Shown: in pieces, positions 21,605-26,946 of the stretch
Layout: every line of letters starts with the position of its first letter
Numbering within the stretch: position 1 is the first letter of the stretch
NCBI GenBank assembly: GCA_009926295.1
Contig: RFPF01000011.1
Location: 1-26,946 of the forward strand
Reading direction: 5' to 3'
Length of the DNA: 26,946 nt
Source: Planctomycetia bacterium
GTDB lineage: Bacteria; Planctomycetota; Planctomycetia; Pirellulales; UBA1268
Notes under the pieces: generated by a model
Told to the model about the DNA's origin: nothing
What the model saw: only the letters and a program-made list of their open reading frames with translations
Database searches by the model: none
Made by a program: the position numbers and the translations under genes

Positions 21605-21769
21605 TCTCTCCCCCCCATGCCCAGCAGGCGCCCGGTGGCCCGCCGCCCCGGCTGGGCCCCCCGGCATGGCGCCGGATTTCCCGGTCCCGGAATAGGCCCC
21701 GAGGCGTTTGGCGAATACACTTGAGTGGGTGCCGGTGGCAAGCCGATCCTCGGCGATAGGAGCGGTCTC
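21605..21769 (+). terminator. Intergenic region after rplQ with inverted repeats
   Basis: The 165 bases hold GCCCAGC (21619-21625) paired with GCTGGGC (21651-21657), enclosing a GC-rich inner repeat. CCGGC-ATGGC-GCCGG (21661-21675) follows. Neither is followed by a T tract. They may end the rplQ transcript. TACACT (21716-21721) is a possible -10 for the next gene, without a convincing -35. AGGAG at 21758-21762 is that gene's ribosome binding site. Confidence 0.35.
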
Positions 21770-23449
21770 ATGGTGCGCGGATGGCGGCTGTTCGTGGCGG
21801 CGATCGTGCTCGGCGCGGTGGGTCCGGCGTCTGCGGTGGTTGCGGGCGACGAGAGCTTCGGCATCCCGCAGGTGAGATTCATCAACGAGCAGGTGTCGGC
21901 CGGGTGGGCCGATGCGGGTCTCGAGCCGGCGGCGGAGGCGACCGACGGCGAGTGGTGCCGCCGCGTGCACCTCGACGTCATCGGCCGCATTCCCACCGGC
22001 GGAGAACTGCAGGCGTTCCTGTCGGATTCCTCGCCCGCCAAGAAGGCGGATCTCGTCGCCCGGTTGCTCGGTGACGACTACGTCGACGAATACGCTCGGA
22101 ATTGGATGGACGTGTGGACGACTGTCCTCATCGGAAGGGATGCCGACAATGACAATGTGAGCCGTCCCGGGATGCGGCAGTGGCTGCGCCGGGCGTTCTC
22201 CAAGAACATGCCCTGCGACCGGTTCATGGAGGAACTCGTCACCGCCACGGGGTCCAACACGAACAAGGAGGGCATCGACAACTTCAACGGAGCCACCAAC
22301 TTCCTCTCCGGAAAGATGGCGGAGGACGGCGTGCAGGCCACGGCGAAGACCGCACAGATCTTCCTGGGGGTGCAGGTCCAGTGCACGCAGTGCCACAACC
22401 ATCCGTTCAACAAGGGCAAGCAGAACCAGTTCTGGGAGATGAACGCCTTCTTCCGGCAGGCTCGTGCCCTGCGCCGATTCGAACAGACGATGGACGTGCA
22501 GTCGATCGAGATGGTCGACCAGGACTTCGCGGGCGAGGGGGGCGATCCCGAAGCAGCGGAGATCTACTACGAACTGCGCAACGGCCTCAAGAAGGTCGCC
22601 TACCCGGTGTTCGTGGACGGCACCGAGATCTCGCCGGACGGCTACCTGCCGTACAAGACCGAGGATGGCAAGGAAAAGGGTGCGAATCGCCGCCGGGAGC
22701 TCGCCCGCCTGATCGGGGGCAGTCCGCTCTTTCCCAAGGCGATCGTGAACCGCATGTGGGCCCACTTTCTCGGCTACGGCTTCACGAAGCCGATCGACGA
22801 CCTGGGCGAGCACAACCCTCCCTCCCATCCGGAACTGCTCGACGGCCTCGCGGAGCGTTTTCGAGAGCAGAGCTTCGACCTCAAGGAGCTCGTGCGATGG
22901 ATCGTTCTCTCGAAACCCTACGCGCTCTCAAGCAGGGTGACGGCGAAGAACGCGAAGGACGATCCCACGCTCGGAGAGAAGCCGAAGTTCTCCCATTTCT
23001 ACCTGCGGCAGATGCGCGCCGAGGACCTCTACGAGTCGTTGCTCACGGCCACGGAGGCGGATCAGAGCCGTGCGGGCGAGGCGGCCTCCAAGAAGAAGGA
23101 CGAATGGCTCCGGCAGTTCATCATCGCCTTCGGCACCGACGAAGGCGACGACGCCACGACGTTCAACGGCTCGATCGCCCAGGTGCTGATGATGTTCAAC
23201 GGCGACATCGTCAAGGTGGCCACGGGCACCGGCAAGGGAGGGTTTCTCGACCGGGTGGCCGCGGGTGGCGGCAAGAACTCGGCCAAGATCGACGCCCTCT
23301 ACCTTGCGGCGCTCGCCCGCAAGCCCTCGGCGAAGGAGGTCGCCGCCGCCAACAAGCTCATGCAGGACCGCAAGGGGGATGCGATCGGGGCTCTCCAGGA
23401 CATCTGGTGGGCCGTCCTCAATTCCAACGAGTTCATCATCAACCACTAG
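21770..23449 (+). CDS. DUF1549/DUF1553 (PSCyt2/PSD1) exported protein
   Basis: This 559-residue protein is of a type expanded in planctomycetes; its biochemical role is not established. A signal peptide (MVRGWRLFVAAIVLGAVGPASA) ends near residue 22. The DUF1549 part (about 35-240) includes the HLDVIGRIPTGGEL motif and a single CxxCH site, C205-C208-H209 (CTQCHNHPF), which could bind c-type heme. The DUF1553 part (about 320-555) shows RRELARLIGGSPLFPKAIVNRMWAHFLGYGFTKPIDDLGEHNPPSHPELL and SKPYALSS, and ends SNEFIINH. The ATG at 21770 is fixed by AGGAG 7 bases upstream and by the signal peptide. It precedes a DUF1501 gene, the standard planctomycete pairing. Confidence 0.92.
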   Translation: MVRGWRLFVAAIVLGAVGPASAVVAGDESFGIPQVRFINEQVSAGWADAGLEPAAEATDGEWCRRVHLDVIGRIPTGGELQAFLSDSSPAKKADLVARLLGDDYVDEYARNWMDVWTTVLIGRDADNDNVSRPGMRQWLRRAFSKNMPCDRFMEELVTATGSNTNKEGIDNFNGATNFLSGKMAEDGVQATAKTAQIFLGVQVQCTQCHNHPFNKGKQNQFWEMNAFFRQARALRRFEQTMDVQSIEMVDQDFAGEGGDPEAAEIYYELRNGLKKVAYPVFVDGTEISPDGYLPYKTEDGKEKGANRRRELARLIGGSPLFPKAIVNRMWAHFLGYGFTKPIDDLGEHNPPSHPELLDGLAERFREQSFDLKELVRWIVLSKPYALSSRVTAKNAKDDPTLGEKPKFSHFYLRQMRAEDLYESLLTATEADQSRAGEAASKKKDEWLRQFIIAFGTDEGDDATTFNGSIAQVLMMFNGDIVKVATGTGKGGFLDRVAAGGGKNSAKIDALYLAALARKPSAKEVAAANKLMQDRKGDAIGALQDIWWAVLNSNEFIINH

Positions 23450-23457
23450 CCGAACGC

Positions 23458-23516
23458 CGGCACGGCCATGCCCGGTCCGTGCCGTTTTGCCCGATGCGGC
23501 CACCCTCCCGGTGGCC
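23458..23516 (+). terminator. Two tandem hairpins between DUF1549 and DUF1501 genes
   Basis: Stem 1 is CGGCACGG (23458-23465) with CCGTGCCG (23477-23484), an 11-base loop and then TTTT (23485-23488). This is a plausible intrinsic terminator. Stem 2 is GGCCACC (23498-23504) with GGTGGCC (23510-23516) and a 5-base loop. Together they suggest that the two genes are differentially expressed, even though they are adjacent and co-directional. Confidence 0.55.
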
Positions 23517-23540
23517 TGATCACACCCAGGAAAAATCGCG

Positions 23541-24824
23541 ATGTTCACGACGCCCCACGACATCTCCCGCCGGCACTTCATGAGCCACCTCGCCGGGGCG
23601 GCCGCGCTCGCGGCTCCGGCCACGGCCTTCACGAACTCCATCCTCGCCAACGCCGCCGACATGAAGAAGCGGCACAAGTCGGCGATCCTCCTCTGGATGG
23701 GCGGTGGGCCGAGCACCATGGACATCTGGGACCTGAAGCCGGGGTCCGCCACCGGAGGGCCGTTCAAGCAGATCTCCACCTCCGCCGACGGCGTCGCGAT
23801 CTGCGAGCACATGCCGCTTATGGCCAAGCAGATGCACCACATGTCGATCGTGAGGTCGATGAGCACCCGCGAGGCCGACCACATGCGCGGCCGCTATTAC
23901 ATGCACACCGGCTACGTGCCGAATCCCAACGTCGAGCACCCGAGCTACGGGGCCGTGATCGCCCACGAACTCGCCGAGCAGGTTCCCGACCTCGAGATCC
24001 CGCCCTTCGTGTCGGTTGGCAGCGGGAGCGTGGGCCCGGGTTTCCTCGGGATGTCGTGGGCGCCGTTCGTCGTCGACTCCAACGGCAACGTACGGAATCT
24101 CGACGTCGGCATCGATCCCGTGCGGATGTCCCAGCGGCTGGAGATGCTCGCCACGATCGAGAAGAAGTTCATCGGCGAAAAGCGTGGCGGCGTGGCCGAG
24201 GATCACGCGAAGGTGCTCGACAAGACCGTCCGCCTGATGACGAGCAAGCAGATGGAGGCGTTCAAGGTGGCCAAGGAGCCCAAGGAGGTGCTGGAGAAGT
24301 ACGGCATCGGCGAGCGCGGTGCCAGCGGCTTCGCCCGCGGCTGCCTCATGGCCCGGCGGCTCGTGGAGGCCGGCGTGCCGTTCGTGGAGGTCGACCTGGG
24401 CGGATGGGACAACCACGACGGCATCTTTCCGACGCTCGCCGACCGCAAGCTGCCCGAACTCGACCGTGCCATGAGCGGCCTGGTGGCGGACCTCGCCGAT
24501 CGCGGCCTGCTGGACGACACGGCGATCGTGTGGATGGGCGAATTCAGCCGTACGCCGAACATCAACGGCAACGGCGGCCGCGATCACTGGGCCCGCAGCT
24601 GGAGCGTGGTCGTCGGGGGCGGTGGCTTCAAGCGGGGCGTGGTCGTCGGGGAGACGAGCTCGGACGGCAAGGAAGTGGTCAGCGAGCCCTATTCCTCGCA
24701 GGACCTCATGGCGAGCGTGCTCAAGTCGCTCGGCATCTCGCTCGAAACCACCTTCACCGCCAAGAACGGACGGCCGATGAAGATCGCCAACTCCGGAAAG
24801 GTGATCAAGGAACTGTTCGCCTAA
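23541..24824 (+). CDS. DUF1501 protein with Tat-type signal
   Basis: This 427-residue protein is of the DUF1501 family, related in fold to sulfatases and alkaline phosphatases. The reaction is unknown. The N-terminus has a twin-arginine pattern (ISRRHFM, R10-R11) followed by a hydrophobic Ala-rich segment, so export through the Tat system is likely. Family sequence starts at AILLWMGGGPSTMDIWDLKPGSATGGPFKQI (about 48-78). It continues with HHMSIVRSMSTREADHMRGRYYMHTGY, LGGWDNHDGIF and IVWMGEFSRTPNINGNGGRDHWARSWSVVVGGGGFKRG, whose Asp and His residues sit where metal ligands are found in related folds. An AGG-rich site lies about 10 bases before ATG 23541. It probably works with the upstream DUF1549/DUF1553 protein. 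Confidence 0.92.
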   Translation: MFTTPHDISRRHFMSHLAGAAALAAPATAFTNSILANAADMKKRHKSAILLWMGGGPSTMDIWDLKPGSATGGPFKQISTSADGVAICEHMPLMAKQMHHMSIVRSMSTREADHMRGRYYMHTGYVPNPNVEHPSYGAVIAHELAEQVPDLEIPPFVSVGSGSVGPGFLGMSWAPFVVDSNGNVRNLDVGIDPVRMSQRLEMLATIEKKFIGEKRGGVAEDHAKVLDKTVRLMTSKQMEAFKVAKEPKEVLEKYGIGERGASGFARGCLMARRLVEAGVPFVEVDLGGWDNHDGIFPTLADRKLPELDRAMSGLVADLADRGLLDDTAIVWMGEFSRTPNINGNGGRDHWARSWSVVVGGGGFKRGVVVGETSSDGKEVVSEPYSSQDLMASVLKSLGISLETTFTAKNGRPMKIANSGKVIKELFA

Positions 24825-24908
24825 CCGGCCGGGGACGCTACACTCACGAAGTCGGATTCCGGAGCCGCCCGCGGAGGCGGTGCGGGAGCCGCTTCAAGAG
24901 GGTGGCCG

Positions 24909-26831
24909 ATGGCAGTCGATCTCGATGTCGAGCAGTGGAGCCCGGCGGAGGCCGCCGACCTCTACGAGGTCGCCCGCTGGGGCAACGGCTACTTCTCCGT
25001 GGGGCCGAACGGCAACCTGCTCGTCCATCCGGACAAGAATCCCACCAAGAGCATCGACCTCAAGGCCCTCGTCGATCGTCTGCAGGTGCGCGGGATCGAC
25101 CTTCCGATCCTGCTCAGGTTCGGCGAGATCCTCCAGCACCGGCTCGGGGAGATCCACGGCGCCTTCTCCGCGGCGATGCGGGAATCGGGCTACCGGGGCG
25201 AGTATTGCTGTGTCTATCCGGTCAAGGTGAACCAGCAGCGGCAGGTGGTCGAGGAGGTTCTGCAGTTCGGGCGTCCGTACAAGTTCGGCCTCGAGGCTGG
25301 CAGCAAGCCGGAACTGCTGGCCGTGATCGCCCTGGCCGACAACGAGACACCGATCATCTGCAACGGCTTCAAGGACGCGGAGTTCATCGAGACCGCGATG
25401 CTGGCCCAGAAGATCGGCCGGCACGTCATTCCCGTGGTCGAGCGGTTCTCCGAGCTGCACCTGATCCTCGAGTATGCGGAGAAGCTCGGCGTGCGGCCGC
25501 GGATCGGCATGCGGGTGAAGCTCGCCACGCGGGGCAGCGGCCGTTGGCAGGCGTCGGGCGGCTTCCGCAGCAAGTTCGGGCTCACGGCCAGCGAGCTCAT
25601 CAAGGGGCTCGAGGTGCTCGCCGCGCGGGGCATGGAGGACTGCCTGCAGTTGCTCCACTTTCACCAGGGAAGCCAGATCACGAACATCCGTCACATCAAG
25701 GCGGCCCTCAACGAGGCGTCGCGGATGTACACGGAGCTTGTGAAGCGCGGCGCCGGTCTGCGGTACCTCGACGTGGGCGGCGGCCTGGGCGTCGACTACG
25801 ACGGCTCGCAGACCAACTTCGAGTCGAGCGTCAATTACAGCCTCCAGGAATACGCCAACGACGTCGTCTACCACGTGCAGAACGCCTGCGACGAGGCGGG
25901 GGTGCCGCATCCCACGATCGTCTCGGAGAGTGGCCGCGCCGTGGTGGCCTACCACAGCATGCTGATCTTCGGGGTGCTCGGCGTGTCCGAGCAGGGGGGC
26001 AATGGAGACCTGAAGGAGCCGCCGGCCGACGCCGAGCAGCCCCTCCACGACCTCTTCGAGGCCTACCAGAACATCAACGTCCGCAACCTGCTCGAGAGCT
26101 ACCACGACGCGCAGCAGTCGCTCGACACGGCCATGAGCCTGTTCGCCAGCGGCTACCTGCCGCTCGACCAGCGGGCGGCGGTGGAGAACCTCTACTGGTC
26201 GATCTGCCGCAAGATCTGCAAGCTGGCCAAGCAGATGGATTTCGTGCCCGAGGAGCTCGAGGGGCTCGAGGCGTCGCTGTCGGACACCTACTTCTGCAAT
26301 TTCTCGCTGTTCCAGTCGATTCCCGACAGCTGGGCGATCAAGCAGCTCTTCCCGGTGATGCCGATCCACCGCCTCAACGAGCGGCCCTGCCGCGCCGCGG
26401 TGCTCGGAGACGTGACCTGCGACTCGGACGGCAAGATCGACCAGTTCATCGATCGCCGCGACGTGAAACGCACGCTGCCGCTCCACGGCTGGCAGCACGA
26501 GCCCTACTACCTCGGCGCCTTCCTCATCGGCGCCTACCAGGAGATCCTCGGCGACCTCCACAACCTCTTCGGTGACACCAATGCGGTGCACGTGAGCACC
26601 GACTCCAAGGGCGACGTCGTCCTCGACGCGGTGATCAAGGGCGACACGGTCCGCGAGGTGCTTGACTACGTGGAGTTCGACCCGAACCACCTCGTGCAGC
26701 GGCTGCGCGATTCGATCGAACAGGCGGTGCGAGAGGGACGAATCTGCGATCAGCAGGCGGGCCAGTTCCTCCGCTTCTACGAGGAGGGCCTCGGCGGCTA
26801 CACGTACCTCGAGGAGCCCACGCAGCGGTGA
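24909..26831 (+). CDS. speA: Biosynthetic arginine decarboxylase
   Basis: SpeA converts arginine to agmatine and CO2, the first step of the agmatine route to putrescine. It is a PLP enzyme of the alanine-racemase-fold group. The 640-residue length is typical. The PLP lysine is K106 in CVYPVKVNQQ. HFHQGSQ (251-257) and the glycine loop LDVGGGLGVDYDGS (287-300) bind the cofactor phosphate. CDSDGKID (C504) supplies the active-site cysteine from the partner subunit. The start ATG 24909 is preceded by AGAGGG. The 84-base leader contains CCGCC/GGCGG (24865-24880) and a repeated GGAGCCGC (24861 and 24885). TACACT (24839-24844) may be a -10 box. No other polyamine gene is adjacent. Confidence 0.96.
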   Translation: MAVDLDVEQWSPAEAADLYEVARWGNGYFSVGPNGNLLVHPDKNPTKSIDLKALVDRLQVRGIDLPILLRFGEILQHRLGEIHGAFSAAMRESGYRGEYCCVYPVKVNQQRQVVEEVLQFGRPYKFGLEAGSKPELLAVIALADNETPIICNGFKDAEFIETAMLAQKIGRHVIPVVERFSELHLILEYAEKLGVRPRIGMRVKLATRGSGRWQASGGFRSKFGLTASELIKGLEVLAARGMEDCLQLLHFHQGSQITNIRHIKAALNEASRMYTELVKRGAGLRYLDVGGGLGVDYDGSQTNFESSVNYSLQEYANDVVYHVQNACDEAGVPHPTIVSESGRAVVAYHSMLIFGVLGVSEQGGNGDLKEPPADAEQPLHDLFEAYQNINVRNLLESYHDAQQSLDTAMSLFASGYLPLDQRAAVENLYWSICRKICKLAKQMDFVPEELEGLEASLSDTYFCNFSLFQSIPDSWAIKQLFPVMPIHRLNERPCRAAVLGDVTCDSDGKIDQFIDRRDVKRTLPLHGWQHEPYYLGAFLIGAYQEILGDLHNLFGDTNAVHVSTDSKGDVVLDAVIKGDTVREVLDYVEFDPNHLVQRLRDSIEQAVREGRICDQQAGQFLRFYEEGLGGYTYLEEPTQR

Positions 26832-26946
26832 ACGGGCTGTGGCACCGGCTCGGGGTTGCCCCGTACCATTTCGCCGGACGCTCACTACGGCCCTCCAGGC
26901 CTCCGTTCGCTCGACTCCGGCTGCGCTGCGCCATCCATGGCTGCGC
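26832..26946. other. Non-coding end of window with repeat-like GC-rich sequence
   Basis: CGGGG-TTG-CCCCG (26851-26863), 20 bases after the speA stop, may be its terminator. It nearly copies the hairpin CGGGG-TTTG-CCCCG at 5811-5824. From about 26880 the sequence becomes repetitive: GGCC-CTCCA-GGCC, alternating CGCTC motifs, and GGCTGCGC occurring twice (near 26922 and 26939). It looks like the edge of a dispersed intergenic repeat cut by the window. I see no gene in it. Confidence 0.35.

Noticed and set aside
23468..26575. 1035-codon plus-strand frame spanning the DUF1501 gene and speA
   Set aside because: Two recognisable proteins are encoded in other frames over the same DNA; this frame is Arg/Gly/Pro-rich and has no homology I can recognise.
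24894..26885. 663-codon minus-strand frame over speA
   Set aside because: It is antisense to a complete arginine decarboxylase; Leu/Val/His/Arg-rich shadow without domains.

Overview
The window is GC-rich and gene-dense, and it reads as a chromosomal segment of a planctomycete, probably in or near the Pirellulales. I base this on family content, not on any search: a PEP-CTERM anchored autotransporter-type repeat protein, a DUF1080 protein, a DUF1549/DUF1553 (cytochrome-like, CxxCH) protein and a Tat-exported DUF1501 protein flank a long ribosomal-protein cluster. That combination is characteristic of Planctomycetota.

Layout. Bases 2-2548 hold the 3' part of a giant beta-strand-repeat surface protein. 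It converges on a LytTR-type two-component pair on the minus strand (2558-4446), whose genes overlap by ATGA. A DUF1080 gene (4512-5249) is transcribed away from the kinase. Bases 5400-18051 carry a fused S10-spc cluster: rpsJ, rplC, rplD, rplW, rplB, rpsS, rplV, rpsC, rplP, rpmC, rpsQ, rplN, rplX, rplE, rpsN(Z), rpsH, rplF, rplR, rpsE, rplO, secY, adk, map. An alpha-type unit follows at 18205-21604: rpmJ, rpsM, rpsK, rpsD, rpoA, rplQ. The right part has the DUF1549/DUF1553 gene (21770-23449), the DUF1501 gene (23541-24824) and speA for arginine decarboxylase (24909-26831). The last 115 bases are non-coding and look repeat-like. There are no tRNA or rRNA genes, insertion sequences or CRISPR arrays, and no gene-free stretch longer than 300 bases.

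How it works together. The core cluster makes about half of the ribosomal proteins plus the export channel SecY, adenylate kinase, methionine aminopeptidase and RNA polymerase alpha. Spacing is tight (ATGA, GTGA and TGATG junctions, and a 62-base rpsC/rplP overlap), so it is probably translationally coupled. rpmD (L30) and infA (IF-1) are absent from their usual places. Control points can be read from the sequence: a hairpin after the DUF1080 gene, a TTGACA promoter before rpsJ, a hairpin plus T6 tract in the rpsJ leader, a structured 184-base rpsJ-rplC spacer, and a hairpin plus a good -35/-10 pair before rpmJ.

Most notable points. rplC is interrupted by an apparent one-base deletion near 6502-6506, and the premature stop coincides with an ATGA that could restart the C-terminal part. 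The rpsJ leader could form competing structures. The rplC start lies in a 14-base palindrome. Several ribosomal genes share nearly identical short leaders. I did not find a convincing new multi-gene system: the window is mostly housekeeping, and the interesting signals are regulatory or structural details.
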